From the NCBI RefSeq assembly GCF_025836975.1, contig NZ_CP107548.1:434001-498000 (forward strand): DNA of 64,000 bases, in the 5' to 3' direction. Below, one piece after another: positions 42,825-52,255 of the stretch. The number at the start of each line of letters is the position of its first letter. Positions within the stretch are counted from its first letter, which is position 1. A program made the position numbers and the translations under genes. The stretch is from Pollutimonas sp. M17 (lineage in GTDB: Bacteria; Pseudomonadota; Gammaproteobacteria; Burkholderiales; Burkholderiaceae_B). Under the pieces are notes generated by a model that saw only the letters and a list, made by a program, of their open reading frames with translations, searched no databases and was not told where the DNA came from.

Positions 42825-43810
42825 TAGGCAGACTCCTTGCAGGCAGTGGGCGGCGCGATGCCGCGCCTTACGGTTGGGGTATGGTCCAGATCGGGATGCA
42901 GGCCGATGGGCGGTTCAAGCGGTTCTTCATCGAAAGCCTTGTCGCCATTGTCGTCGGCGTGGCCCGTGGCGACAAGGCCCGCAAAGTCGAACAGGTCCTT
43001 GTCCATCAGGTGCGTGGGCACCACGCGCGACAGGGCGCCGAATACATTCCATGAGCGCCCCGGGAAGTGCTTGTCCCATTCGGCGATCATGCGGCCGACT
43101 TCCTTGCGCTTCAGGTTCTCCTGGGACCCGCACAGATTGCAGGGAATGATCGGAAATTGCTTCAGCTGGGCATAGGCGATCAGGTCTTTCTCGGGCACAT
43201 AGGCCAGCGGGCGGATCACGATGTGCTTGCCGTCGTCGGACATGAGCTTGGGCGGCATGGCCTTCATGCGCCCGCCGTAGAACAGGTTCAGGAAAAAGGT
43301 GCCCAGGATGTCGTCGCGATGGTGGCCCAGCGCGATCTTGGTGGCGCCCAGCTCGCTGGCGACGCGATACAGAATGCCCCGGCGCAACCGGGAGCAGAGC
43401 GAGCACATGGTCTTGCCTTCCGGTATGACCCGGGTGACGATGGAATAGGTGTCCTGCGTCTCGATATGGAAGGGCACGTTCAGCGAGCGCAGGTAGTCGG
43501 GCAGCACGTGGTCGGGAAAGCCTGGCTGTTTCTGGTCCAGGTTGACCGCGACAATGTCGAAGTCGATGGGCGCGCGCGCTTTCAGCGTCAGCAGGATGTC
43601 CAGCATGCCATAGGAATCCTTGCCGCCCGACAGGCACACCATGACCTTGTCGCCATCCTCGATCATGTTGAAGTCGGTAATGGCCCGGCCCGTTTCGCGC
43701 ACAAGGCGTTTGGCCAGCTTGTTCTCATTGACGCGCTGCTTCTGCGCGCGGCGGCTGTCCGGGTCGGGGTCGTGTTCCAGGGTTTCGGGGCGGATGGTGT
43801 CGGTTTGCAT
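42824..43810 (-). CDS. ttcA: tRNA-cytidine(32) 2-sulfurtransferase
   Basis: A 328-residue PP-loop ATPase that thiolates C32 of certain tRNAs with an Fe-S cluster. ATG 43810 is chosen: the frame continues to 43993, but that would cover most of folB. The PP-loop SGGKDS is at 61-66, and cluster cysteines are in 'MCSLCSR' and 'CNLCGSQ'. It lies 17 bases after folB and directly before the channel gene, sharing one base with it. Confidence 0.95.
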   Translation of the reverse strand: MQTDTIRPETLEHDPDPDSRRAQKQRVNENKLAKRLVRETGRAITDFNMIEDGDKVMVCLSGGKDSYGMLDILLTLKARAPIDFDIVAVNLDQKQPGFPDHVLPDYLRSLNVPFHIETQDTYSIVTRVIPEGKTMCSLCSRLRRGILYRVASELGATKIALGHHRDDILGTFFLNLFYGGRMKAMPPKLMSDDGKHIVIRPLAYVPEKDLIAYAQLKQFPIIPCNLCGSQENLKRKEVGRMIAEWDKHFPGRSWNVFGALSRVVPTHLMDKDLFDFAGLVATGHADDNGDKAFDEEPLEPPIGLHPDLDHTPTVRRGIAPPTACKESA

Positions 43811-43827
43811 GGTAGGGGTAGACAGGT

Positions 43828-44187
43828 TCAGCGGCTGCGTTGCAGTTCGATGCCCACGGCGGCGCAATCGGAAAATGCCGATGGCTTGCTGATGCGGATG
43901 CGTGCGGACATCACTTCGGGGAACTCCCGCAGGATGCGGTCGATCACGCGCTCGCTGAGCGTTTCCAGCAAATTCACATGAGCCCGGGTGCATTCGTCCA
44001 CGATGGCGCTGCGCAGCATGCGGTAGTCAAGGACGGTCGCAATATTCTGGTCGTGCACTTCCTGGGCAATGTCCACGTCGAACTCGGCATCGATGTGCAG
44101 CGGCTGGGTGGCCCGCAGTTCGTGTTCCAGGATGCCTATGCGCGCGTCCAGCGCCAGTTGATTAAAGAATATGCGTCGGGTGGGCAT
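43828..44187 (-). CDS. folB: dihydroneopterin aldolase
   Basis: A 119-residue T-fold enzyme of folate synthesis that cleaves dihydroneopterin to 6-hydroxymethyl-dihydropterin and glycolaldehyde. It starts at ATG 44187 with AAGG upstream; a frame to 44733 is antisense to the next gene. The N-terminal '[12 protein letters not shown]' segment carries the pterin-binding glutamate and the later '[14 protein letters not shown]' is typical. It is likely cotranscribed with ttcA. Confidence 0.92.
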   Translation of the reverse strand: MPTRRIFFNQLALDARIGILEHELRATQPLHIDAEFDVDIAQEVHDQNIATVLDYRMLRSAIVDECTRAHVNLLETLSERVIDRILREFPEVMSARIRISKPSAFSDCAAVGIELQRSR

Positions 44188-44229
44188 AATGATGGCCTTG
44201 TAGAATTGTTGGAATTGTAGTGCTTTAGC

Positions 44230-45204
44230 ATGGCAGGTATGGAACTGATGACGAATTTCCCGAAACCGGTCCGCGCCGGCGGCCCGAACTACGACGCCGC
44301 GATCATCGGCGGGGGGCCGGCCGGCGCCTCCTGTGCCGTATGGCTGGCGCGGCTGGGGTTTTCGCCGGTGCTGCTCGAAGGCAGGGATGTGCTGGGCGGC
44401 CTGTGCCGCGTCAATCCCTTCCTGGACGAATGGAACGCCTCGCTGCCCGGCATGACCGGTGCGCAGGTGGCCGATAACCTGGCGCTCAGCCTGCGGCGTG
44501 CCGGCGTGCCCGTATACCTCTCCTGCACGGTTAAGCATGTCGAGGCGGCGGACGGAGGCTTTGCCTTGACCGGATCGGGCCTGGCCGAACCGCTGTGGGC
44601 GAGCCACCTTGTGCTGGCGACCGGTGTGCGGGCGCGTCCGCTGGCTCCCGGCATGGACGGCGTCCCGTCGGGGGATGCCGCCGCGGCGGCGGGACGGTGG
44701 ACCGAAGGGGTGCTGACCGGTCCGGGCGAGCATGTCGTGGCGCAGGACTTCCGCGGCAAGCGGGTGGCGGTGCTGGGCGGCGGCGACAACGCCTTCGAGA
44801 ACGCCCTGTATGCGCTGGAAAAAGGAGCAGCCAGTGTCCGGCTATATGCCCGCAATGTGCGGGCCCAGCAGCAATTCGTCAGCAAGCTGCCTGGGGACTG
44901 CGTCACCCTGGGGCCTTATTCGGTGGATGCGCGGGCGCGCACGGTCGACGGCCGGGACTACGACCTGATCATGGTGTTTTACGGATGGGAGCCTTGCGTG
45001 GACTTCGCCGATGCGCTGGGGCTGCAGCGCAGCGCCCAGGGCTTCATCGCGACCGACATGCGGACGGCGCAAACCGGATGCCCGGGCGTCTATGCCATAG
45101 GCGAAGTCGCGCAGCGCCAGCATCCCTGCGTGGTCACGGCCCTGGCCGACGGGGTGGCGGCGGCCAAGGCGATCCAGGCCAGGATAGAAGCCCGGGCCCG
45201 GTGA
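44230..45204 (+). CDS. thioredoxin-reductase-like FAD/NAD(P) oxidoreductase without the CxxC
   Basis: A 324-residue two-domain flavoprotein. It has the FAD motif GGGPAGASC (26-34), 'LEGRDVLGGLC', an NAD(P) motif VLGGGDNAFENA (181-192) and the C-terminal 'PGVYAIGEVA' flavin loop. The redox-active CxxC that thioredoxin reductases carry near residue 135-140 is missing, so it is more like a ferredoxin/flavodoxin-type NADP reductase or an orphan electron carrier. Divergent from folB with a 42-base gap. The partner is unknown. Confidence 0.82.
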   Translation: MAGMELMTNFPKPVRAGGPNYDAAIIGGGPAGASCAVWLARLGFSPVLLEGRDVLGGLCRVNPFLDEWNASLPGMTGAQVADNLALSLRRAGVPVYLSCTVKHVEAADGGFALTGSGLAEPLWASHLVLATGVRARPLAPGMDGVPSGDAAAAAGRWTEGVLTGPGEHVVAQDFRGKRVAVLGGGDNAFENALYALEKGAASVRLYARNVRAQQQFVSKLPGDCVTLGPYSVDARARTVDGRDYDLIMVFYGWEPCVDFADALGLQRSAQGFIATDMRTAQTGCPGVYAIGEVAQRQHPCVVTALADGVAAAKAIQARIEARAR

Positions 45205-45216
45205 CCTGGCCGCGCC

Positions 45217-46995
45217 TCATCCGGCCGCCGCCGGGCGCTCCAGCACGCATTCCGTAGCGCCCGGAGCATTCAGCACAAGCTGGAAGGCGCGCAGTTCGTC
45301 GCGCCGGAATACATGGACGGCCACGGTGTCGCCCGGCTGGTAGGCGGCCAGCAAGCGGTCCACTCCGGCGGCGCCGTTTACCTTCAGGCCGTCGATGGCC
45401 ACCAGCGCGTCGCCGGCGGACAAGCCGCCGCGATGGGCGGAGCCGCCTTCGTAAACTGTGGCAATCTGTGTTTCGCCATGGCTGTCGCGCAGCCGCAGGT
45501 CCAGCGTCGGTCCGCCCGATGCCGGCTTCCAGTTCAAGGCAATGCCCAGCAGGGGCAGCAGGCTTTCCAGCGGCACGTCTTCCCGGCCGTAGGCATGCCG
45601 CTCGATGAAGTCCCGCGTATCCACGCCGGTCGCTTCCCGTATCAGGTCCGCCATCGCGTCTTCGGGCACGCCCGTTCCCGCTCCGGTATAGAAGTCGCGG
45701 CCGTAGCGTTCCCACATCAGCCGCATGACATCGTCCAGCGAACGCCTGCCGGCACTGGCATGGCGTATCGTGATGTCCAGGCCCAGAGCGACCAGCGAGC
45801 CCTTGGTGTAGTAGCTGACCAGCGCATTGGGCGAGTTCTCGTCCTGCTTGTAGTAGCGCGTCCAGGCGTCGAACGAGCTTTCCGCCACGCTTTGCTTGAA
45901 TCGCCCGCCGGCACGCTGCACGCCGCTTATGGTCTTGGCCAGCATGCGCAGGTAGTCGGCCTCGTCGATGACGCCCGAGCGCAGCAGCATCAGATCGTCG
46001 TAATACGAAGTAAAGCCTTCGAATACCCAGAGCAGGCGGGTGTGGTTCTCGCGCCCCAGGTCATAAGGGGCAAACGCGGCCGGCTTGATGCGCTTTACGT
46101 TCCAGGTGTGGAAGTATTCATGGCTGACCAGGCCCAGGAAGGTCTGGTAGCCCTCGCCCGCATTGTCGCGGCCCAGCACGGGCAGGTCGCGGCGCGAGGT
46201 CATCAAGGCGGTCGATGCCCGGTGCTCCAGGCCTCCGTATCCGTCGCCCGTGACCATGGTCATGAAGACGTAGCGGCCGGCGCTGTCCAGGAAGGGCGCG
46301 CGCCGGGTCCGGGGCTCGAACAGGGCGATTTGCGCGGCGCATATCTTCTGCACGTCGGCGGCGATGCGCTTCAGGTCCAGATTGGGCGCCACGCCGGTAA
46401 ACACCATTTCATGCTCGGCGCCATGCGCCTTGAAACGCACGACCTGCGGCGTGCCCATTTCAATCGGGTGGTCGATCAGCGCATCGTAATCGGGGGCGAT
46501 ATACATGCCGTAGCCATGGCGCCGGGCGCAGCGAGGGTGGCCGGCGGCTTCCGGAAGACTGGTGTACACCTTCCAGTTCCGGGCCTGCGGGGGAGGGCAG
46601 AGCTCCACATGGCAAGGCTCCTGGCTTCTTCCGTCGGGGCACAGGAAGATGCTGGTCCCGTTCAGGAAAGCATGTGTCTCGTCGACATGTGCGCCGCGCA
46701 CGGACAGATCCCAGGCGTATACGGTGTAGTCGATGTCGAGTTCGGCCTTGCAGGGTTCGCACAGCCATGTGTGATTGGCGGTCTTCCTGATGCCGACCGG
46801 CTTGCCGCGGCTGGATGCCTGTATGGTTTCTATCTGCCGCGAGAAATCTCGAATAAGATAACTGCCTGGAATCCAGGCAGGCAGGGAAAAGGACTGCCCG
46901 CCGGGGTCGGGATTGCGCAGGGTCAGGCGGACCCGGACTCGGTGACCGGAAAGATCGAAAGGCGTTACGCTATAAAGTAAGGGTTCTTTTTTCAT
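45217..46995 (-). CDS. M61-family glycyl aminopeptidase with PDZ domain
   Basis: A 592-residue peptidase. The N-terminal beta domain (to about 190) precedes a thermolysin-like catalytic domain with HEYFH at 292-296 and the downstream glutamate in 'WVFEGFTSYYDD'. A PDZ domain occupies about 485-575 ('GGSAHRGGLSAGDALVAIDG'). The family prefers N-terminal Gly or Ala. No signal peptide is seen, so it is likely cytoplasmic. Divergent from an enoyl-CoA hydratase gene. Confidence 0.88.
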   Translation of the reverse strand: MKKEPLLYSVTPFDLSGHRVRVRLTLRNPDPGGQSFSLPAWIPGSYLIRDFSRQIETIQASSRGKPVGIRKTANHTWLCEPCKAELDIDYTVYAWDLSVRGAHVDETHAFLNGTSIFLCPDGRSQEPCHVELCPPPQARNWKVYTSLPEAAGHPRCARRHGYGMYIAPDYDALIDHPIEMGTPQVVRFKAHGAEHEMVFTGVAPNLDLKRIAADVQKICAAQIALFEPRTRRAPFLDSAGRYVFMTMVTGDGYGGLEHRASTALMTSRRDLPVLGRDNAGEGYQTFLGLVSHEYFHTWNVKRIKPAAFAPYDLGRENHTRLLWVFEGFTSYYDDLMLLRSGVIDEADYLRMLAKTISGVQRAGGRFKQSVAESSFDAWTRYYKQDENSPNALVSYYTKGSLVALGLDITIRHASAGRRSLDDVMRLMWERYGRDFYTGAGTGVPEDAMADLIREATGVDTRDFIERHAYGREDVPLESLLPLLGIALNWKPASGGPTLDLRLRDSHGETQIATVYEGGSAHRGGLSAGDALVAIDGLKVNGAAGVDRLLAAYQPGDTVAVHVFRRDELRAFQLVLNAPGATECVLERPAAAG

Positions 46996-47027
46996 TCCAC
47001 TATATTACTGTGCAACAAGGAGACGGC

Positions 47028-47804
47028 ATGGAAGCCCCATTGGTTAAAGTAGAGGTTCATGGCCGCGTTGGCGTACTGACGCTGGACCGGCCCAAGGCAT
47101 TGAACGCGCTCAGCAACGAAGTCATCGACCAGCTGGCTGAAGCCATGAGGGCATTCGATGCCGACGACGGCATCGGGGCCATCGTGCTGACCGGAAGCGA
47201 GAAGGCGTTTGCCGCCGGCGCGGACATCGGCGCCATGCAGGGCTGGTCCTACATGGACGTGTACAAGCAGGACTACCTGGGCGGCAACTGGGAGTCGCTC
47301 AAGCGCATACGCAAGCCCGTCATCGCGGCGGTGGCCGGCTATGCGCTGGGCGGCGGATGCGAATTGGCCATGCTGTGCGATTTCATCATCGCGGCCGAGA
47401 ACGCACGCTTCGGCCAGCCCGAAATCAAGCTGGGCGTCATTCCGGGCTATGGCGGCACGCAGCGCCTGCCGCGCGCGGTCAGCAAGTCCAAGGCCATGGA
47501 CCTGGTGCTGACCGCCCGCATGATGGATGCAAACGAGGCCGAACGCGCCGGACTGGTCTCGCGCGTGGTGCCGCTGGAGCGCCTGATGGACGAAGCCATG
47601 GAGGCGGCCACCATCATCGCCTCCATGTCGCTGCCGTCGGTCATCATGGCCAAGGAGTGCGTCAACATGGCTTACGAAGGTACGCTGAACGATACGCTGA
47701 TGTTCGAGCGGCGCAATTTCCATGCCCTGTTCGCCACCGAAGACCAGAAGGAAGGCATGAAGGCCTTCGTCGAGAAGCGCAAGCCCGACTTCAAGCATAA
47801 ATAG
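47028..47804 (+). CDS. enoyl-CoA hydratase
   Basis: A 258-residue crotonase starting at ATG 47028 with AGGAG six bases upstream. Both catalytic glutamates are present (Glu112 in GGGCE, Glu132 in QPEIK), with FAAGADI forming part of the oxyanion hole. The close match to the short-chain mitochondrial-type hydratase (for example 'GVIPGYGGTQRLPR') suggests a general beta-oxidation role (FadB/PaaF-like). It stands alone, unlike the hydratase at 1974. Confidence 0.9.
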   Translation: MEAPLVKVEVHGRVGVLTLDRPKALNALSNEVIDQLAEAMRAFDADDGIGAIVLTGSEKAFAAGADIGAMQGWSYMDVYKQDYLGGNWESLKRIRKPVIAAVAGYALGGGCELAMLCDFIIAAENARFGQPEIKLGVIPGYGGTQRLPRAVSKSKAMDLVLTARMMDANEAERAGLVSRVVPLERLMDEAMEAATIIASMSLPSVIMAKECVNMAYEGTLNDTLMFERRNFHALFATEDQKEGMKAFVEKRKPDFKHK

Positions 47805-47837
47805 GGTGGCGGCGCTGCCGCGATCCTACAAAGCGAC

Positions 47838-47876
47838 AGCCCCTGGCCGGATGTTCGGTCCAGCCAGGGGCTTTGT
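47838..47876. terminator. terminator hairpin between convergent genes
   Basis: AGCCCCTGGC (47838-47847) pairs perfectly with GCCAGGGGCT (47863-47872) across a 15-base loop that can fold further. A short TTT follows on the plus strand. It lies between the enoyl-CoA hydratase and dctM and probably serves both directions. Confidence 0.6.
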
Positions 47877-47905
47877 CGGGTGCTGCGGTCAGGTGCCGGT
47901 GCGCC

Positions 47906-49183
47906 TCAATACAGCCAGCGGGCCGGCACGGTGATCAATTGCGGCACAAAGACGAATGCCGTCAGCAACAGGATGAAGGCCAAAAGGAAGGGCCAGACGC
48001 CGACAATGACCTGGTCCAGGGTCTGCTTCGACACACCCGCCACCACGTTCAATACGGTGCCCACTGGCGGGGTCAGCAGCCCGATGGCATTGTTCATGAT
48101 GAACATGACGCCGAAGTAGACGGGATCGATGCCCGCCGCAATGACGGTGGGCATCAGCACCGGCGTCATGATCATGATGGTCGGTATAAGGTCCAGGGCG
48201 GTGCCCACGACCACGATCAGCAGCATGATGATGAACATCAGCAGGATGGGGCTGTCCATGAATGGCGACAGCAGGTGGGTGACCTGGTCCGGAATTTCCG
48301 CGATGGTGATCAGCCATGCCGAAGCCAGCGAGCAAGCCATCAGGAAGAGCACGGCGCTGGAGGTCTTGGCGCTGTCGAGCATGGCCTTGTAAAGCGCGCT
48401 CAGCGTCAGTTCGCGGTGCACGAGCATGCCCGTGACCAGTGCGTAGATCACGGCCACGACCGCGGCTTCCGTAGGCGTGAAAAAGCCGAAACGCATGCCG
48501 CCGATGATGACGATGGGCAGCAGCAACGCCCAGATGCCGTCGGCCAGCGCGGCAAACAGCTCCGTCTTGCTGAATCGCCCCACGGTGACCGCTGTTTCTT
48601 TCTTGGCGCAAATGGCCCAGGTGACCGTCAGTACGACGGCCATCATCAGGCCGGGCGCGATCCCCGCCAGAAAGAGCTTGGTAATGGAAACTTGCGCGGT
48701 CACGCCGAAGATAATGACTGCAATGGATGGCGGGATCACGGGGGCGATGACGCCGCCCGACGCAATCAGGCCGGCGGCTCGTGGGACCCGGTAGCCGGCA
48801 TCGCGCATCATGGGGATCAGCAATGCGGCAACGGCCGCGGAGTCGGCGACGGCGGAGCCCGACAGGCTGGCGATGAAGGTGGCGGCCAGAATGGCCACAT
48901 AGCCCAGGCCGCCGCGCACGTGGCCCACCAGCGCGGTTGCGACGCGCACGATGCGGGACGACAGCCCACCGGCGCTCATCAGGGCGCCGGCTAGAATGAA
49001 GAAGGGCACGGCCATCAATGGAAAGTTGTTGACGCCTTCCAGCAGGCTTTGAGCCAGTATCTGGGAATCGAAATTGTCCAGATGCCACATAAGGGATACG
49101 CCGCATACCAGCAAGGCAAATGCGATAGGCATGCCCAGGGCCATGGCCCCCAGCAGCGAAAGGGTGAATACGAGGATTGTCAT
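47906..49183 (-). CDS. dctM: TRAP transporter large permease
   Basis: A 425-residue membrane protein with about twelve hydrophobic segments and the DctM features 'NNFPLMAVPFFILAGALMS' near residue 52 and 'GGVIAPVIPPS'. It is the ion-coupled pore of a tripartite ATP-independent periplasmic transporter. It follows dctQ by 12 bases and is the last gene of the operon. Confidence 0.93.
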   Translation of the reverse strand: MTILVFTLSLLGAMALGMPIAFALLVCGVSLMWHLDNFDSQILAQSLLEGVNNFPLMAVPFFILAGALMSAGGLSSRIVRVATALVGHVRGGLGYVAILAATFIASLSGSAVADSAAVAALLIPMMRDAGYRVPRAAGLIASGGVIAPVIPPSIAVIIFGVTAQVSITKLFLAGIAPGLMMAVVLTVTWAICAKKETAVTVGRFSKTELFAALADGIWALLLPIVIIGGMRFGFFTPTEAAVVAVIYALVTGMLVHRELTLSALYKAMLDSAKTSSAVLFLMACSLASAWLITIAEIPDQVTHLLSPFMDSPILLMFIIMLLIVVVGTALDLIPTIMIMTPVLMPTVIAAGIDPVYFGVMFIMNNAIGLLTPPVGTVLNVVAGVSKQTLDQVIVGVWPFLLAFILLLTAFVFVPQLITVPARWLY

Positions 49184-49195
49184 TCAGATTGTTTC

Positions 49196-49696
49196 CTACT
49201 CGCCAAGAGAAGAATCTTGGGGGACCAGCTCTTGGGCGCTCATGCGGCCGGTCAGTTGACGGTAAAGAGAATGCGCGAACATCAGGGCCATGCCCACGCT
49301 GCAGATCAGCAGCGACAGATAGACGATCCCCATGGGGATGCCGGTTACGGGAGCCCGGTTGTCCATGGCAATCCCCACCAGGCTCCAGGTTCCCTGCGCA
49401 AGCAGGACGCAACATGCCAGCGCGATGCCGTCGCTGAGGAAGCGGCAGATGCGCTGGCCGCGCACGCCCAGAAGCCTGACGACCAGATTCATGCCCAGGT
49501 GTGCGTTCTCGCGCATGACCACCAGGGCGCCGATCAGGGTCAGCCACATGAAGAGAAAGCGGGAAAGCTCTTCCGACGATACGAACCCGGAATTGAACGC
49601 ATAGCGCAGCACGACGTTGCCGAACACCAGAACGATCATCAGGGTAAACAGCAAGACAAGAAAATACTCGGATAATTTGACGAAAAGCCGATTCAA
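49196..49696 (-). CDS. dctQ: TRAP transporter small permease
   Basis: A 166-residue protein with four membrane helices and the DctQ-type 'SSEELSRFLFMWLTLIGA' segment. It links the periplasmic receptor to DctM. It lies between the amidohydrolase and dctM genes in the same direction. Confidence 0.9.
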   Translation of the reverse strand: MNRLFVKLSEYFLVLLFTLMIVLVFGNVVLRYAFNSGFVSSEELSRFLFMWLTLIGALVVMRENAHLGMNLVVRLLGVRGQRICRFLSDGIALACCVLLAQGTWSLVGIAMDNRAPVTGIPMGIVYLSLLICSVGMALMFAHSLYRQLTGRMSAQELVPQDSSLGE

Positions 49697-49733
49697 GCTG
49701 GGTGCTCCTTGGTTGACTGTGGGATGTGCCGGT

Positions 49734-50654
49734 CTACAGCAAAATCCGGTAGAAGCGGGCGGCGTTGCCGGACCAGATGGCCGTCAGGGCCTCGGATGGC
49801 AGGCCGCGTGCGCCGAGCTGGATGGTGTCGATCAGCGTCGGAAAATCCACATTGAGACCCGAGACCGGCAGATTGCTGGCGAACATGCAGCGTTGCCAGC
49901 CGAAGATGTCTATGGTTTCACGCAGGAGCGAGGCATTTTCCTGGATGTTCCAGTCCGCATCGCGCAGGCCCAGCTCGGACAGCTTGACGTACACCTGATC
50001 GCACTTGGCCAGCGCGGCCATGCCGCGGCGCCAGTGATTCAGGCCCGCTACGCTGCGATCCCAGGGCAGGCCGATGTGGTTGAGCACGATGGGCGTGTCG
50101 GGAAACATCGCCGCGACCGTGGCGGCCTCTTCGAGATGCCAGAACGGCACCCGAAGATCCCACGACAAGCCGTGGCGGCCCAGTTCGGACAGGCCCCGCA
50201 GCCATTTGTCGTCCTGCATGGTGCCCGCCTGGCCGTGAATGCTGACGTCCGGACTGTGACTGGTGCGCGGCTTGCACCGTATTCCGCGCAGCAAGGGGTA
50301 GGCGGCGTGCCGGGCCAGGGCTTCCCCGACGTCGGGTGATCCGAAGTCGACGTAGGACACCACAGCGGCCGGAAAGCCGCTGTCCTTCGCATGCAGTTCA
50401 TGCAGCCACCGAACTTCGTCTTCGGCTTCGTCGCGGGCCCGCTCCGCTTCGACGTGGACGGTGGCTTTTACCGGGTAGCCGGCGGTGCGCTGCTTGTAGA
50501 CGTCGGGATCGAAATCCGAGCACATGGCGGAGTAATCGCCCAGGAAGAACTCATTGGGGTCGTACGCCTCTTGAAGCCAGGGGAAATGCCCCTCGTTCAA
50601 GTGCCAGAAGTGGTGGTGTGCATCGATGATGACGTCGGGGATGTTCGTGCTCAT
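49734..50654 (-). CDS. amidohydrolase family protein inside the TRAP operon
   Basis: A 306-residue Amidohydro_2 TIM-barrel hydrolase with IDAHHHFWHL near residue 10, 'LRGIRCK', 'IVLNHIGLP' and 'MFASNLPV'. It is a distant paralogue of the amidohydrolase at 13441. The placement between dctP and dctQ implies that the transported compound is its substrate or leads to it, perhaps a lactone such as those hydrolysed by the L-fuconolactonase or LigI groups. The exact reaction is unknown. Confidence 0.83.
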   Translation of the reverse strand: MSTNIPDVIIDAHHHFWHLNEGHFPWLQEAYDPNEFFLGDYSAMCSDFDPDVYKQRTAGYPVKATVHVEAERARDEAEDEVRWLHELHAKDSGFPAAVVSYVDFGSPDVGEALARHAAYPLLRGIRCKPRTSHSPDVSIHGQAGTMQDDKWLRGLSELGRHGLSWDLRVPFWHLEEAATVAAMFPDTPIVLNHIGLPWDRSVAGLNHWRRGMAALAKCDQVYVKLSELGLRDADWNIQENASLLRETIDIFGWQRCMFASNLPVSGLNVDFPTLIDTIQLGARGLPSEALTAIWSGNAARFYRILL

Positions 50655-50675
50655 GGTTTGTGGCTGATAAGGATG

Positions 50676-51665
50676 TTATTGCTGCGCAGCAACGATCGCG
50701 TTCAAGATCTTGTCGCCCTGCTTTTTGGCAAACTCCGCATGGACGGGGCCTTTTGCGATTTTGCGTATGCTTTCGACATCCGGGTTTTCATTGACTTCGA
50801 CCCCATGTTCCCTCAGCTCCTTCAATGCCGTTTCCTGGTGCTTGGCATTCAGGTCGCGTTCATGGTTGGCGGCAGTCAGGGCTTCTTCAAGCAGCATTTT
50901 CTGGTTCTCGGGCGAGAGCTTGTCGAACTTGCGCTTGTTCATGAAGAGCAGGGCGGCGGTATAGGCGTGACGGGTCATCGAAAGGTATTTTTGAACCTCA
51001 TACATCTTCGAGGACAGGATCAGCGTGGCGGGATTCTCCTGGCCGTCCAGGGCGCCCGATTCCAGGGCCGTATATACCTCGGTGAACGCCATGGGTTGGG
51101 GATTCGCGCCCAGCAACTCGAAGGCTTTGATATGTGCCGGATTGGGAGTCGTACGGATCTTCAGGCCCGAGATGTCAGCTGCCGTTTGGATCGGATGCTT
51201 GTTGTTGGTGATGTTGCGGAAGCCGATGTCCCAGAAGGCCAGGCCCTTGAGCCCGTAATTGTCCAGGTCGTCCAGCAAGCCGCGGCCGATCGGGCCGTCC
51301 AGCACCTGAAAGGCATGCTTTTCATCGTTGAACAGATAGGGCAGGTCCAGCACGTTGAGATTGGGCGAAATGCCGGTCAGGAAGGGATTGCCCGTAACGC
51401 CGATATCGATGGTCCCGCTGCGTACACCGGTGACCAGTGTGTTGTCATTGCCCAGTGCGCCATTGGCGAATACGCGGATCTTGATTTTGCCGTTGCTGCG
51501 TTCTTCGACGCGTTTGGCGAACTCCTGGGCGGCCACGTGTTGCGAGTCGGTGGCTGGATGGGTGTGCCCGAAGCGGAAGGTGACGGGTTTTTCCTGGGCC
51601 ATGGCGGCAGCGCTGCCCAAGGACGCGATCGCCAGCAATGCGGTTGCGAAATAGTGTTTGATCAT
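50676..51665 (-). CDS. dctP: TRAP transporter periplasmic receptor
   Basis: A 329-residue DctP-type solute receptor, first gene of the TRAP operon. ATG 51665 begins a signal peptide that ends MAQ before EKPVTFRF; the frame extends to 51809 without a site. The ligand-binding 'GLKIRTTPNPAHIKAFELLGA' (in part) and 'YTALESGALDGQENP' are typical; the arginine in this region usually binds a carboxylate. No Shine-Dalgarno is visible before the ATG. The substrate is probably an organic acid. Confidence 0.92.
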   Translation of the reverse strand: MIKHYFATALLAIASLGSAAAMAQEKPVTFRFGHTHPATDSQHVAAQEFAKRVEERSNGKIKIRVFANGALGNDNTLVTGVRSGTIDIGVTGNPFLTGISPNLNVLDLPYLFNDEKHAFQVLDGPIGRGLLDDLDNYGLKGLAFWDIGFRNITNNKHPIQTAADISGLKIRTTPNPAHIKAFELLGANPQPMAFTEVYTALESGALDGQENPATLILSSKMYEVQKYLSMTRHAYTAALLFMNKRKFDKLSPENQKMLLEEALTAANHERDLNAKHQETALKELREHGVEVNENPDVESIRKIAKGPVHAEFAKKQGDKILNAIVAAQQ

Positions 51666-52255
51666 GATTGTCTTGAGGAGGCTGAGGCCTCCAAACCTCC
51701 TTTGTTTGTGTATGGGCGGCAAATGCCCGGGGTGCCGCAGGCCAATCGCCGACGTGCCGCGGGCACGGGACGGGCATGGCAAGCAGGCTCGATGGCAGCC
51801 TTGCCGCATGACATGTATGCGTTTGGATATACACAGCGAGCCGTTCGAGGGTGACGTCAGGTCGTTGTGGGGCAGATCGCGCAGTTTGGGTGTCTCCGGG
51901 CGTCTGTTTTTATGTGCCGGGAGTGATAAAGTTCCGCTGGCACATTGTTGTCGGGCCAGTTTATCGTTCAGCTTTGTCGGGTCGCAAGGCAGAAATATTC
52001 ACGCTATTGCATAGAAAAACTTGCGCTGGCCCGAATCCCCCGCCACGGCTTGGCTGCACGCGTTTTTTGCCATTGGCCGCCCAAAAAAAAGCCCCTGACA
52101 ACTTGCTTACATATAAAAAATAAAGCTATACTCTATGAGTTTGACGCCACGTGGGTAATTCATCTTCGGGCAATGGTCTACGGACAGTGATCTACGGACG
52201 TCGGGCGGGGGATGGCATAGCAGGTTCGCCGGCCGCATGTTTGCAGTTACCGGGT
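51666..52255. other. 590-base region between dctP and the atp operon
   Basis: No convincing gene: the short frames have poor codon bias and no ribosome binding sites. An inverted repeat ATGTGCC/GGCACAT occurs at 51912-51918 and 51939-51945. The part from about 52080 to 52135 is AT-rich and carries the likely atp promoter. The rest presumably holds the dctP promoter on the minus strand, which I could not place. Confidence 0.5.
52103..52132 (+). promoter_or_regulatory. atpI: atp operon promoter candidate
   Basis: TTGCTT (52103-52108), an 18-base A/T-rich spacer and TATACT (52127-52132) make a reasonable sigma70 promoter about 120 bases before atpI. The -10 matches five of six consensus positions. 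Confidence 0.55.

Noticed and set aside
47873-48994. A 373-codon plus-strand frame very rich in His, Asp, Gln and Gly, opposite dctM.
   Set aside because: The odd composition results from reading the complement of hydrophobic codons of a membrane protein.
49734-50654. Recent duplication with the amidohydrolase at 13441.
   Set aside because: Only the metal-binding and a few barrel motifs agree; the two proteins differ in most positions, so they are old paralogues.
51666-52255. Small open frames in the region between dctP and atpI.
   Set aside because: Weak codon bias, no ribosome binding sites, and amino-acid compositions without a folded-protein pattern.
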